DNA of 64,000 nt from Lentinula raphanica (Eukaryota > Basidiomycota > Agaricomycetes > Agaricales > Omphalotaceae), in the NCBI GenBank assembly GCA_027919835.1, contig JANVFP010000004.1:992001-1056000 (forward strand), written 5' to 3'. Both the position numbers and the translations under genes were made by a program. The notes beneath the pieces are model-generated. The model saw only the letters and a list, made by a program, of their open reading frames with translations, did no database searches and was not told where the DNA came from. Shown here one piece after another: positions 44,649-55,683 of this stretch. How positions within the stretch are numbered: the stretch's first letter is position 1; every line of letters starts with the position of its first letter.

Positions 44649-45965
44649 TTAATCAGAGTCAGCAACCAGGACAGTGCTTGGGTCCCAATCTACAACGGCA
44701 TGCAAAGGTTCAAAGGAGAATGTGAAAGAAGGTTCTTTGGAAAATGCCCCCTCTTTCTTCCCTTTTGCCTTATAGACAGAGACCGAAAACTTCCTCGTGA
44801 ACGGCACAGGTTCGAGCTGAACGAGGGCATTGCCGATGAACGGTGCATCATGCAGATAGATCTTCGTTCCGTCTTTATAGAGGTCTGCAGCAGTGATTGG
44901 AGAGGGAAATTGATCCTTTGGCTGGGGGAGTACCTGCATCCAGGCCCGATGAGATGGCGATTCAGGGTTATGGGCGTATATCTCGTAGATCAATTCTTGC
45001 GAGAGGTCTCTCATGGTCTTGTCCACTTCTGCGAGTCTCCTGGCTTCATCAGCTTCTTCGGCAGTTTCTGGCTTTTTCCTCCTGTCGCATTTCTTGGCTC
45101 GTGTCTCGGAGGGGGAACAGAATCCATAAGAGACCTGTAGACGATTGATTTGCTCGATCTCAGCGATTACACTCTGTGAAAGTTCGAAATCGAGAGTCGA
45201 GACTTTCCGCTTCTTCTGAGTCATCATGGCAACAACAACCTCCACCTTGAATGTCTTCGGCTTCTTGTCTGGTACAAGCGTCACAACACCATTCCCGCTA
45301 AACGGATACGGCGCATCATCCAAATGTATTGTGATCCCTTCGGTGAAGAGCTCTAAGAGAGTGTAAGGACAGAAATCCTGTGGCTCGGCGTTTACCGGTA
45401 TTCCGCGATAATCAGATGGGATGCGGGGATGTTTGGACCAGATGGCGGTCAGCAGTTCCTGGACAAGGAGCTGCATGACATGGTTGACTTGACGCTTTTC
45501 CGATTTTCTAGAAGATTTGCATCTTTTGGTACGAGATTCGGAGGGAGAACAGAACGTGTACATGACATTTCCGGTTGCAGGAGAGTTCCGATTTTTGTGG
45601 GTGTCTGGTGGAGATAGAAGAGGAGAGGCTTCAGTACGAGGGGCTTCAGGATCGGGATGTTTGGTGAGAGCACAACATTGGCCTCCTCTCCTGGACAATG
45701 CCTCGTACATTGGAGGGTGCGGATCATTTCGAGAGGAAGAGCCTGGGGAACCATCGGGTGCTTTCGAGATGATGTCTGAGGAGACCTAGATGAGAGACAG
45801 AAAAAAAGAAGACAGTGAGTCAAGATGAAGCCCATGTTCGAGGATATGGTTCGGAAAGGAGAAGGGCGAGAGCGACAGAGAAAAATTACTACTCACGCTT
45901 TTTAGAGGGATCGCATTCGAAACAAGAGCGAATGCAAGGGATATAAGGGCCACGTTCAAACGCAT
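44649..45965 (-). CDS. T1: secreted protein with internally duplicated domain
   Basis: Exon 1 (45965-45897) encodes the signal MRLNVALISLAFALVSNAIP. A 111 bp phase-0 intron follows, then exon 2 (45785-44649); total about 401 aa. A box ALSRRGGQCCAL resembles the SLYPRGQC box of the S genes. Two copies of a domain of about 120 residues follow. Each has an amphipathic helix (LLVQELLTAIWSKHP; DLSQELIYEIYAHNP), a PY or SP turn, a TLLELFTEGITIHLDDAPY-type segment and a beta-rich end. Each copy is preceded by the near-identical piece FCSPSE(S/T)R(T/A)K(R/K)C. The same pattern occurs once in S1, V1 and V2. Secreted; function unknown. Confidence 0.7.
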
Positions 45966-47738
45966 CGTGGTCTATCGTGGTTCGCGAATGGCGTGTATGT
46001 TCTGGAGCACCACTACGAAACAAAACAATACCCAATCGGCAGCCGTTCAATAGATACCATCAAGGAAATGATTTCGAGCTTACAAGATACGAAGTCAAGG
46101 TTGGCAAATGTGAGATTCGATAGGAGCAGGGATTCGTGCTGTCGTTGGATTTCTGAATCTGTTGGTAACGATAGGGGACACCGGGAAAGCGAGAGAAGCG
46201 TCAAGCGATAGTTTCAAATAGCAAAGTACGAAATCTGATACTTTGCAAGTGTCTATGCGTAGAGTCAGCTGAGCCAGCAGTGACAAAATTTTGGAGGAGT
46301 GACGGTGTTGAAGAGGTCGTTATCTATACAGTTTCCCAGTCGAAGGGCCTTTTATCAACCCCTTGATATCCCTGGGTATAAACTTTGAAACCGATGGTAC
46401 ATCATGGTACAGCAGGGTACAGCATGCTCCATCGCTTCAGAACGAACTCGGCACGATAAAACCTGATGGGTCTTGAAGAAACAAACGCACGTAGATCTAT
46501 TCTGATCAGAGCCCAGACGGTCACCACAGGTCACCACGCGTGGTCGTCGCTGCGAAAAGCTGCGAAATCGGAGGGATTTGACCATCTTGGGTTCATGCAC
46601 ATGTATCGTCCAGGGTGGATTATTCTGTGGCGATGTGGCCGGTCGCACTGATGACCTTTGAGGCTTTGACTCCTCAAGATGTCCAGATGACCCCTGATGA
46701 CCCCCGGCGTAAAGCGCTATCAGAGGCCTTCAGCAGGTATCAGCCCTGTATCAGCGTGAGTTTTGTACGAGTGGATCGGATTATTCTAGATTATTCTGTG
46801 GCGATAGGTGGCGACGCCTTGATGTCAATGACCTATATGACTCCTCAGGTTGCCGAGATAGCCCCTGGCGTAACCGTCGTATCAGTAGGTATTACTATCA
46901 GCGCGAGTTTTGTACGGAGCGCAGTGCAAAAACGGTGTTCGGTGTGTAAGTTTGTGATACACAGTGAGCGGAGGGTATCGATGGTACGGCCAAAAAGAGT
47001 TCTAACTTCTCAAAGATGGAATCAGGTTGGTTGCTGTTGATTAGGTCTTCAAAGTCGAGTTATTTCTCAAGGTTGGATGTTGGCGTGTGTATCGCTAGGC
47101 ATCGGCCCGCAACGCTACTTTCGATGTCGTGGTATTATCGTTTTGCCTCGTTTTTCCCGCTGCAAACTGCTGTGAACAGCTCACGATCAGAATGGTTCCT
47201 GGAGTAGCAAATGTATAGTACTTGCTTGGACGACTGTGATAGGCCCAGATATGCCAGTTATGTCTTGTTATGTATGCATCAGTTTGAATCGGTAAGCCCT
47301 CAAGCTCCCTCAAGCCTCAGGCCTTTAGAGCTCATAGCCTCCTCAAGCAGCTCACAGCCCCCGGGCCTCCAACAATCGTTGTCTTGGTGAAACCTGGTAA
47401 AAGTTAAACCCAGATGAATTGTGCTCAACCCTCAAAAGCCCTCAAACCAGTCCGGAGAACGGCTGAATCACATCTTCGGAATCAGGGATATCCGATAATG
47501 CGATATGTTGAATGTTGAACGTTTGAACGAACGTTGACAACGTTGAAGCTTTGAAGATTAGAGCCATTTAGAGGCTCACAGATTACAGTACTTGCGCATG
47601 CTACCATTTGCAACCTCGAGTATGGTATCTGACAGAGCACATGTCTAGAATGGATCCAGAGTCAGATATGACGAATACAAAGCCCCACAAGAGAATCACC
47701 TAGGATAACCTTAGCGTTAGAACTTGTCCAATGTCGAC
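45966..47738. other. T1 upstream and spacer, no gene seen
   Basis: This contains the T1 promoter (not resolved) and, at 46600-46920, two diverged copies of a block of about 170 bp with GGATTATTCTGTGGCGAT, CCTTGATG-like and GCGTGAGTTTTGTACG pieces. No gene could be supported. Confidence 0.4.
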
Positions 47739-48063
47739 TCACTAGGGGCGCGGCACAATTTTACGATTCGGGAAATTTGGGATTAAAAAGTCATTTGACG
47801 CTCGAAATTTTCTCTCAATTGTCTTCTGAAAACGGTAGATATCACACACAAAAAAAGTAATCTTTTGAGTCAATGATACAAGCCGTTTTGCGGTGTGAAT
47901 ATTGTTCCATTTCTTGCCAGATTAAGACAATCTTTCACATGAGGCAAAGATGATCTTTTGCCCCAAATTTAGCTTATCTATGACGCCCGTAAATTTCTTG
48001 ATTTTACGGTCGCGAAACTAAATGCCCGCTTTTTTTAGACGCTAGTGTATGTAAGCGATTCAA
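47739..48063 (+). repeat. Left terminal inverted repeat
   Basis: Inverted partner of 55216-55540. It holds ATCTTTTGCCCCAAATTTAG and the GTAAATTTCTTGATTTTACG palindrome-like stretch. Confidence 0.8.
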
Positions 48064-48090
48064 ACCTATGCTGTTTAGCGCCTACAAAAA

Positions 48091-48250
48091 ATTAGTTAAG
48101 ATGCTGGCGTGCTAGCATCAACGTCCAGCCGAGCGGCAAGAGGAGCGGTAGGAATTAGTTCGCACGGTTCATTCTTTACTCTCAACGACCAGCTTCATTG
48201 AGCACAACTCTCGTTTGCTACAGATATTCAACTCCGTCTTTAATTTTCAA
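48091..48250 (+). repeat. Split direct repeat A1
   Basis: Begins ATTAGTTAAGATGCTGGCGT and is the same as 54740-54899 (A2) over 160 bp. It forms the left end of the retrotransposon. Confidence 0.85.
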
Positions 48251-48269
48251 TCCTATCAAAGATCTGACC

Positions 48270-48566
48270 ATGACCTTCATTAGAGGAAGTGGTAGTAATA
48301 ACTCACCTTCATCTCAACCTTTCTCTGGCACCTTCGCTCACACCGGCCTCCACTTTGGCACAAATAATCAGGGTAACCAAGCTCCCAGTACCAGTTCTCA
48401 GGATCTTGGGTCAGGAACTGCCTCGAACTCCAACGCAGGAGCACCAACGCCGACTGCAAGTGGCAGCAATCAGCAAAATCATCAGCCTGATGCTCCGAAC
48501 CAAGGAAGTTCCAATAGCGGATCTGGTCAGCCTGGAGATACTGGCAACACGGTAACGAGGATATGA
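48270..48566 (+). CDS. Small ORF in the retrotransposon leader
   Basis: A 98-codon frame starts MTFIRGSGSNNSPSSQPFSG and is Ser/Asn/Gln/Gly-rich without charged clusters. It lies just after repeat A1. There is no recognised domain. It could be an accessory ORF of the element or chance. Confidence 0.35.
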   Translation: MTFIRGSGSNNSPSSQPFSGTFAHTGLHFGTNNQGNQAPSTSSQDLGSGTASNSNAGAPTPTASGSNQQNHQPDAPNQGSSNSGSGQPGDTGNTVTRI

Positions 48567-48569
48567 AGG

Positions 48570-50200
48570 GTGCAATTTAATGCTTCGTTGGATAGATCTA
48601 ATGACCTAGTGACTTTATCACTGAACACTGATCACCAATATACTTCTTATGTTGTTTGTCAAATGTTTTAAGCGAGGTGTGGGGCGTTGTCAGAGATTCC
48701 GCACGATCTTATACCTTAGAATGAACTGGTAGTCTTAAAAGATCTACTGGATCCGCAATACAGGTCAACAGAGCGAAGTGACACGGAAGTACAGATCTTT
48801 TGATCTGGACTCGAAGGGGGTGAGTGATCCACTCAAAGGGTTTACAAGGAACGAGAGAACTCGTATAGATCAGACTTTATGACCACACAAATACTATCAG
48901 AACCAGGTTGAAGATCTACTGATCACCGATCACAGAAAACCTTCACAGCTCGTATGGATCACCGATCACCACACGTCTGCTTGAACAGAGCCACCGAAAC
49001 TCTGAACGCTCACTTGGAACAACCGAGAACCAAGCCCTCTGTATCTCCACGATAGGAGTCTACCTTCGATTCAAATCTAGCTGAGACTTTATCAACTGAC
49101 AAGATATCGGGCCTAACGAGATGAGAATTTCACAACCACTTTCGAAGACCGCCCAGCTTACAAAGCCTTTACTCCTCACGTATGAGAGCAAAGGTTAGCT
49201 AGTCAGAGAAACTGGGCACAAAACCTGCCCTATATTTTTGTAGGCTACGTCCTTAAGTACTTCTACGAATAGATCTGTAGCCAATTTACTATTTTATGGA
49301 ATAGATCTATAGATTTGAGAGAACGGAGTCCGAGATCTGATACAAATAAGGAAAGATAGGACGAGAAACGATACAAACACCAGAGAAACAGAGAGTAAAA
49401 AGGATAAAAACAAGTAAAATGTCCATTTCTGGTGGTCCTTCGTCGAGATCTAGTTGCCTGACCTTCGAATCCGGACCTGGTCTGTGCGTCCATCCACATG
49501 CTGGTGGTTAAAGGGCACGGATAAGCTCCTGCACAGGTAACTCAAACGTTTCCTCATTTGATTCCGCTATGTGAACGGTTGTATGCCTCTCCAACTGAAT
49601 GGGAGTACATATAAAGGGGGGAAACCTGTCCCAATAGGTTCGTTTGGCTTCTAGCTTTCCAACGATATGCATATATCGAATAGATCCAGAGGTTTAACAA
49701 TGGTGAAGTCGAAAGATCTACCCTTGCAACACTCCTGGTCAAAGCTGTACATCTCAGGCGTCTATTTCCCATTTAGGAAACGTCCACATGTAACTGGGAT
49801 GATACACTTTGGTTGTTTCTCCGTTTAGTCACATTCCTGCGACCTGATCCATCCCGAAACTCGATCTAAGTGAACAGATCTGTTGAGTCTGGGCCTTGAA
49901 TAATCCATCCCCAATGGTAATACGAATAGATCTATTGGGTCTAAGCTCGTCTCGGTGCAGTATCATACTCAGTTGGCCGTTAGGCATTGAAAACTAAGTT
50001 GATAATCCCTTGATAGCTCATATCAGAGGTGGCTTTGTCTTGAAGGACTCCCCGACCAAGGGACTCGAGTGTTAACTCTTATTATTCGTCAGGATGTGTT
50101 TTCCTGTCTGGATCTGACGTCCTGGCATTAACATGATACAAGTTTGACTGTCAGCTCGGGCTCACTACAGTCCTTTAGTACTCTACAAGGCTCTAATCGT
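48570..50200. other. Non-coding part of the retrotransposon, AGATCT-rich
   Basis: About 1.6 kb without a coding frame, unusually dense in AGATCT, GATCACCGATCAC and AATAGATC(T/C) words. It might include an insertion of another element or a regulatory leader; no borders were identified. Confidence 0.35.
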
Positions 50201-50217
50201 TAAAATTAGGCCATTGC

Positions 50218-51683
50218 ATGCCTGCACGCAAAATGGGTGTATTAACGGAGAGTCAAGTCCAAGCTGGGGAGCAAGCGAGGAAGGCAGCGGAAGACGAGTT
50301 GAAGGCTCTGCAGCGTAGGATGGCAGAAATACAGGGTATGCTAGCAACGACGGACCGCGCAGACAAGCTTTTTGTGGACCCATCTACCTTCGAGGACACA
50401 CAACACTTATCAACGTCGTATAGCCCGGCGAAGAAAACTCCCAAGGTCCCTGTTTTACCAGACATCATCGATGGTTTCACGGCATCGCCGCATTCACTGC
50501 GTGAGTATAGAGTCCAATCTCTAGTTTTTAGTTTAGGATGCTGTGTGTAGCGGGCACTGGGTCAGGTAGCACGGAATAAAGTCCGAACTTTTGTTGTTCT
50601 ACGAGGCTGCTAGCCTATTGGTTAGAGACCGACGTAAGGGTTAGAGACCCAGATTATTCTCGTCAGGGTAGAGCCCTTTTCCAGCCATATAGTGTGGTAC
50701 ATTCTGAAACCTGGTAGAGCCAGATGACCTAAAGGGTTCTGTCAGACTCCGCGGGCATTGATTTTCTGCCCTTTCCGTGATTGACATATCTTATGACTCA
50801 ACTCTGACTGACAAATGGTATCATAGCCCTTCCGAAGAGAGTGGATGATGCATGCAGACTATTTGAATACATCCCTTACACAGCTCTATCCCGTGCAGCA
50901 AGACTTAAGGCATCTAAAGGCGACCAGGAGGTTTCTATCTCTGCTGACGGAAGCCTCACCGTTAAAGGACTTGACCGCCGTAACGAAAGCAATATCTCGG
51001 AAACTGAATGGTGGGCAGCCGCGAAATCGATATCTGAAAGGATCCGCTTTTACCACGGAGCGAGAAGAGCAGACGCCTTTGACAAGCACAACGATATTGT
51101 ATGGTCGATCTCCGTGAACCTCAACTGGCAGGTAGCCATGGAATATGATATCACGCAAAGAGAGCTATGGGTTGCCAACCCAGCGCATGACATTGGGGTA
51201 ATGGACAGGGACACAGTGACCCTCATCTCTTCACGTCAAGCAGCCAGCCAGTTGTTTCGAGTACAAGGCCAGGCTTTGCAGCTCACTCAGTCCGGCCACC
51301 TGTCCTTCGGTCAGTCATCAAACCATTCCTCTTACAGCGGGCAGGCATCTTCGCCGCGTCGAAACGATAGGTTGCCATCCTCCTCCTCCTTTCGGAAAAG
51401 ACCCAGAGAGCCCGAAGTTACACACTGCTTTCGGTGCGGTTACCCAGGGCATTTACCGAGCAGCTGTGAGGCAACCTCAACGATCGCAAAGAGACCCGCA
51501 GCAGCTCTGGCAACAGGGACCAAGAGCCGAAATGCTCTCCTCGACAGCAATGGGAAGCAAATCTGCTTCGGTTGGGCCAGGAACTCTGAGTGTCCATTTA
51601 GGGGATCCTGCGTCAACTCCCATGTGTGTAGCATCTGCAGTTCAAGCTCGCATGGAGCAGCCAGGTGCAACTTTGCAGCCTGA
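50218..51683 (+). CDS. Retrotransposon gag-like protein
   Basis: Exon 50218-50500 encodes a coiled coil (QVQAGEQARKAAEDELKALQ), then an intron 50501-50826 (GTGAGT...ATAG), then 50827-51683; total 379 aa. The C-terminus has a zinc knuckle CFRCGYPGHLPSSC (about 51428) and a CCCH-like finger (CFGWARNSECPFRGSCVNSH). The junction keeps the frame and removes several stops. An intron of 326 bp inside a gag gene is odd, so two separate ORFs remain possible. Role: nucleocapsid-like RNA packaging. Confidence 0.65.
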
Positions 51684-51853
51684 CCCCAGGGCAGTAGTGA
51701 CACCGCTGAAGCTAGACAAGGTGGAACAGCTGTTGGAGTCATTAGGTATTGCAGAGAACTGGGTAGATGTCGTTGAAGGAATTAGGTCAGGTTTCGATGT
51801 AGGAGTTAGGAACAAGTCATCGCAGACGTATTTATTTCAAGAACCACAGTTCC

Positions 51854-53388
51854 GTGTCGCTGGACCCGTCATTCATTTCGAAGTACATAGAAGAAGAACA
51901 AGCAGCTGGGCGTTATTCGAAAGGCTTTTTACCATCAGATTTAGAGCAGCTTATTGGCCCGTTCCGCACGTCTCCATTGGGTCTCGTTCCCAAACCGAAT
52001 TCATTCAAATTAAGAATGGTTCAGGACATGTCCTTCCCGCGAGACAACGAGTGGGTTCCATCAGTGAATGCCGGGATAGATTCAGACGAATTCCCAACGG
52101 CATGGGGAACGTTCGATCAGACGTGCGAGTTGATTCTGACACTACCTCCGGGCTGCGTGGCAGCTACATTCGACATATCAGCAGCGTATCGCATCACTCC
52201 AACCAGACCGGACCAACAGGCAGCTCTCTGTGTCTTCTGGGATGGTCTCGTCTATGTAGACAGAGCTGTCATGTTTGGATTAGCATCCAGTGCTGGAGTT
52301 TTTGGGTCCATAGCCGATATGTTAGTGGACATATACTCAGCATTGGGCATGGGCCCGGTGGTCAAGTGGGTAGACGATTTCTTTGCCGTGCGACTACCGG
52401 ACCATTTCTGGTCAGAGGAAGACTTCATAAGAGCAACAGCCGAAGTTGGTGTACCGTGGAGCCTGCCAAAGACAAGGTGTTTTGCCAAGGTTCAGAGATA
52501 TACAGGTTTCGACTGGGATTTAGAGTTCAAACGTGTATCGTTACCCTCGGAGAAAGTCACAAAAACCCTAGGCGTGTTAACAGAGTGGTCAACGCTGGGA
52601 GCTACATTTACTGCCTCCGAAGCATCGAGCTTGCATGGAAAGCTGGTGCATGTTTCGAGCATCTACAAGCTGATTCGCCCCTTCCTCAGATCGATCTCTG
52701 TGTTTGCGGACTCCTTCTACTCTGCGCACATCAGACGCCCTCCTCCGAACTCAGTGGTCAAAGATATTTCATGGATCTGCTACATCATTCAAATCTCACC
52801 GCGCAGCATCCCGATCAGGCCATCAGACCCAATGGATATTCAATGGTGGGGAGATGCGAGTACGTCTTATGGAATTGGAGTAGTCTTAGGGGAGTTTTAT
52901 GCATATTGGCAATACGCACCCGGAGTAGAAGTGGGCCCAAAGAAAGAGTTCGACATCGGCTGGGCCGAAGCCGTAGCAGTCGAGCTGGGCATGAGACTGG
53001 CAATACAACTAAATCTGCTAGTAAAAGGCTTGTGCAGATTTTCTTAGTTTGTCCCATTGGTCTAACAGTGAATATGCAATATCCTGGCATGTTTCATCCA
53101 ACAGGTGCATCGTACAGGGTGCGTTCAGACAACAAAGGGATAGTCACAGTGGTGAACAAAGGGAGATCGAGGAGCAAGTCAACAAACAAGATCCTCAAGT
53201 ACCTCTACCTGTTACAAGGGCAGCAAGAGGTGAGGTTAGTTACGGAGTTTGTTCCATCAAGGGAGAACATATCAGATGCTTTGTCAAGGGGAGATATCCC
53301 TGGTTTCTTGTTGGGCTTCCCAACAGCAAAGAAGCGTGTTTTCCTGACACTACCAGACCACCTGTCCAACAAGTTGGTGTCTGGATGA
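51854..53388 (+). CDS. Reverse transcriptase-RNase H, frameshifted
   Basis: The reverse transcriptase core is open at 51803-53047. Motifs are LGLVPKPNSFKLRMVQDMSF, AATFDISAAYRITP, MFGLASSAGVFG and the catalytic WVDDFFAV (about 52369). RNase H follows (WWGDASTSYGIGVVLG, WAEAVAVELGMRLA). Its end (RSDNKGIVTVVNKGRSRSK ... PSRENISDALSRG) is in another frame up to 53388, so there is one frameshift near 53040. Another lies near 51850, because the upstream segment VEQLLESLGIAENWVDVVEG is also out of frame. Role: copying of the element's RNA. Confidence 0.75.
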
Positions 53389-54590
53389 TGAGGTCACCAG
53401 CACTACCATCAAGCTCTACTCATCAAGCGGAAGAGCGGCTGAGGATGAACCCGTCTCCTTTACGGCCAGGGTGCCCGGCAGGGCAGAGGATCTTTCAATG
53501 GACTGGCATCAATATACCACCTCCATCTGTAATCGACAACCCAGTCATACGGCTTCTGTCCAATTTCGCATCTGAACACTCGCTTCGTGACACAAAGAGT
53601 TATGGAGCCGGCCTAAGAAAATTCCATATTTTCTGCGACATTTTCTCCATCAGTGAAGCGGAAAGGCTACCTGCCTCGTTTGCCGTCTTGCACTCTTTCG
53701 CATTGTGGGCAGCAACCGACCCAAATCTGTTGCCGGATAGCTTAACTCAAGGGGTCCCGTTCGAACCTGTTGCAGTAGGGACAGTGCGAGCTTACTTAGC
53801 AGGCATTAGGGCTTGGCACTTTGCACAAGGATGGCCAGACCCCCTTTCCAACGGTGATCATGAAAGGATAAACTTTTCGCTAAGGGGTCTACTCAATGTC
53901 TGTGGTCATCGGAAAAAACCAGTGCGCCCTCCAATTACAACGGGAATGCTGTGGGCGCTCAAGCACTCTCTGGTCATGAGTGATCCTTTCGATGCTTGTA
54001 TCTGGGCTATTGCGACATCAGCCTTTTGGGGCATGATGCGGTTCGGCGAGGTGTCATTCAAATCAAGATCAGACTTCGACCCATCAAGACACCTGAGAAG
54101 ATGCGACGCAATTTTTGGCAAGGACTTAGATAGGGTGGAATACGTGAGGCTCGACATGCGCGAAGCAAAGACGGCGAGGAACGGAGAGATTCAGAATATT
54201 TTCCTTACAGGAGGAGGCGGCCTCAGTGCAATCGAAGCCTTACGAAATCTTGCAGAGGTAGTTCCTGCAGGCCCATTGGATCCTCTATTTTCGTGGAGAG
54301 ACAGAATGGGCAGTGTCAGGCCTATGGTAAAGAGCAAAGCTCTCGAGCGTATTAATGGGATACTGTCAGAGTGGGGATGGGGAACAGCCTTTGGACACTC
54401 TTTTCGAATAGGTGGGGCATCTTACTACCTTGCCCAGAAGGTTGATCCGGAAATTGTAAGGTTAGCTGGGAGGTGGAAGTCCATGGCATATGAAACATAT
54501 ATCCGGGCATTCGAGCAGATAGCATCAAGACATTTAGGTCCGGCGACACAAGCAGCAAACGAGCAGTCAAGTTCCACCAGGGTTGGGTGA
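53385..54590 (+). CDS. Tyrosine recombinase of the retrotransposon
   Basis: The frame is open from 53049, but real homology starts about 53400. An N-terminal core-binding part (SYGAGLRKFHIFCDIFSIS) is followed by a catalytic domain. Candidate catalytic residues are Arg in WGMMRFGEVSF (about 54040), H-x-x-R in GHSFRIGGASYYLA (about 54394), Trp in AGRWKS and the nucleophile Tyr in YETYIR (about 54495). This is the phage-integrase-like fold that replaces DDE integrase in DIRS-order elements. The catalytic set appears complete. Confidence 0.8.
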   Translation: MMRSPALPSSSTHQAEERLRMNPSPLRPGCPAGQRIFQWTGINIPPPSVIDNPVIRLLSNFASEHSLRDTKSYGAGLRKFHIFCDIFSISEAERLPASFAVLHSFALWAATDPNLLPDSLTQGVPFEPVAVGTVRAYLAGIRAWHFAQGWPDPLSNGDHERINFSLRGLLNVCGHRKKPVRPPITTGMLWALKHSLVMSDPFDACIWAIATSAFWGMMRFGEVSFKSRSDFDPSRHLRRCDAIFGKDLDRVEYVRLDMREAKTARNGEIQNIFLTGGGGLSAIEALRNLAEVVPAGPLDPLFSWRDRMGSVRPMVKSKALERINGILSEWGWGTAFGHSFRIGGASYYLAQKVDPEIVRLAGRWKSMAYETYIRAFEQIASRHLGPATQAANEQSSSTRVG

Positions 54591-54629
54591 GTGGCGAGAG
54601 AAACGCCACAAGTGTAACTTGGTGGGTGA

Positions 54630-54739
54630 GCGGCGTTTCTCCAGCGCTTAGCCGAGCTAACGCTCGGTCCCTACCCAACCCACAGTTTGTAGTGTCTTCT
54701 CAGTTTGTGTTTTACAGCTCAGCGATAGACGAGGCTGGA
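54630..54739 (+). repeat. Split direct repeat B1
   Basis: Starts GCGGCGTTTCTCCAGCGCTT and matches 55036-55145 (B2); directly followed by A2. Confidence 0.85.
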
Positions 54740-54899
54740 ATTAGTTAAGATGCTGGCGTGCTAGCATCAACGTCCAGCCGAGCGGCAAGAGGAGCGGTAG
54801 GAATTAGTTCGCACGGTTCATTCTTTACTCTCAACGACCAGCTTCATTGAGCACAACTCTCGTTTGCTACAGATATTCAACTCCGTCTTTAATTTTCAA
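54740..54899 (+). repeat. Split direct repeat A2
   Basis: 160 bp copy of A1, directly joined to B1. A spacer of 136 bp beginning with a C-rich run separates it from B2. Confidence 0.85.
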
Positions 54900-55035
54900 C
54901 CCCCCCGCCACCAAGTCCCTTTGAGCTTTCTTGACAGTACTTTGATTATGTTACAGCATTTAATAAAGGTTGATAATCATAACTTATAGTCATGTATACT
55001 GAGGAACACTACAGACGAGCGGAGCCCACCCCCCG

Positions 55036-55145
55036 GCGGCGTTTCTCCAGCGCTTAGCCGAGCTAACGCTCGGTCCCTACCCAACCCACAGTTTGTAGTG
55101 TCTTCTCAGTTTGTGTTTTACAGCTCAGCGATAGACGAGGCTGGA
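55036..55145 (+). repeat. Split direct repeat B2
   Basis: 110 bp copy of B1 and the right end of the retrotransposon; beyond it the sequence returns to the host TIR element. Confidence 0.85.
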
Positions 55146-55215
55146 AGAAACGCTGGTCAGTAAAACTAGGCGCCGATGAATTGGACCTCCGATTGAGCGC
55201 TTATAACCGGCAACT

Positions 55216-55540
55216 TTTCAATTGCTTACATATACCAGCGTCTAAAAAAAGCGGGCATTTAGTTTCGCGACCGTAAAATCGAAAAATTTACGGGCGTCAT
55301 AGATAAGCTAAATTTGGGGCAAAAGATCATCTTTGCCTCATGTGAAAGATTGTCTTAATCCGGCAAGAAATGGAACAATATTCACGCCGCAAAACCGCTT
55401 GTATCATTGACTCAAAAGATTACTTTTTTTGTGTGTGATATCTACCATTTTTAGAAGACAATTGAGAGGAAATTTCAAGCGTCAAATGACTTTTGAATCC
55501 CAAATTTCCCGAATCGTAAAATTGTGCCGCGCCCCTAGTG
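55216..55540 (-). repeat. Right terminal inverted repeat
   Basis: Inverted partner of 47739-48063; ends GCCGCGCCCCTAGTG. Confidence 0.8.
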
Positions 55541-55683
55541 ACTATGTATATCATTCTCAGTCTGTTGAGAACTGTTGAGAAGCGCGCGGCTTGGTAAGCA
55601 ACACACCAGGCTTGTTATCGCTTTGCATTTGATTGTTGTTGTTGACGCTGGCCTTGTTGCGAACCATCGATGATCTAAAATCT

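Larger units (their letters stand above)
48091..55145 (+). mobile_element. Ngaro/PAT-type tyrosine-recombinase retrotransposon (degenerate)
   Basis: The split direct repeat layout is A1 (48091-48250), coding region, B1 (54630-54739), A2 (54740-54899), spacer, B2 (55036-55145). A copies are 160 bp and B copies 110 bp, nearly identical within each pair. This A1-ORFs-B1-A2-B2 order, with no LTRs and no integrase, is the hallmark of PAT and Ngaro elements of the DIRS order. The coding part holds gag, RT-RNase H and tyrosine recombinase. Frameshifts in RT-RNase H indicate that this copy is inactive. It is nested inside the TIR element. Confidence 0.8.
47739..55540. mobile_element. Long-TIR DNA transposable element with CACTA-like ends, interrupted by a retrotransposon
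   Basis: The ends are perfect inverted repeats starting CACTAGGGGCGCGGCACAAT. Homology continues for about 325 bp on each side (47739-48063 and 55216-55540) with scattered differences. A possible 3 bp target duplication ACT flanks the element (47736-47738 and 55541-55543). CACTA termini and 3 bp duplications are characteristic of CMC/EnSpm elements. Without the nested insertion the element would be about 750 bp with no transposase, so it would be non-autonomous. Long near-foldback TIRs are unusual for the type, so the class is tentative. Confidence 0.7.

Noticed and set aside
48270..48566. Leader ORF as an independent host gene
   Set aside because: It lies inside the retrotransposon directly after repeat A1, with no promoter or introns of its own.
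51466..53388. 640-codon frame across gag and RT
   Set aside because: Most of it is out of frame with the recognised RT motifs. Only its beginning (51690-51850) and end (53040-53388) carry real coding signal, explained by two frameshifts.
47739..55540. Reading the outer inverted repeats as the terminal repeats of a DIRS1-type element
   Set aside because: DIRS1 inverted repeats would directly border the coding region and pair with an internal complementary region. Here complete split direct repeats lie inside, the outer repeats have CACTA ends and a 3 bp flanking duplication, and unique sequence lies between them.
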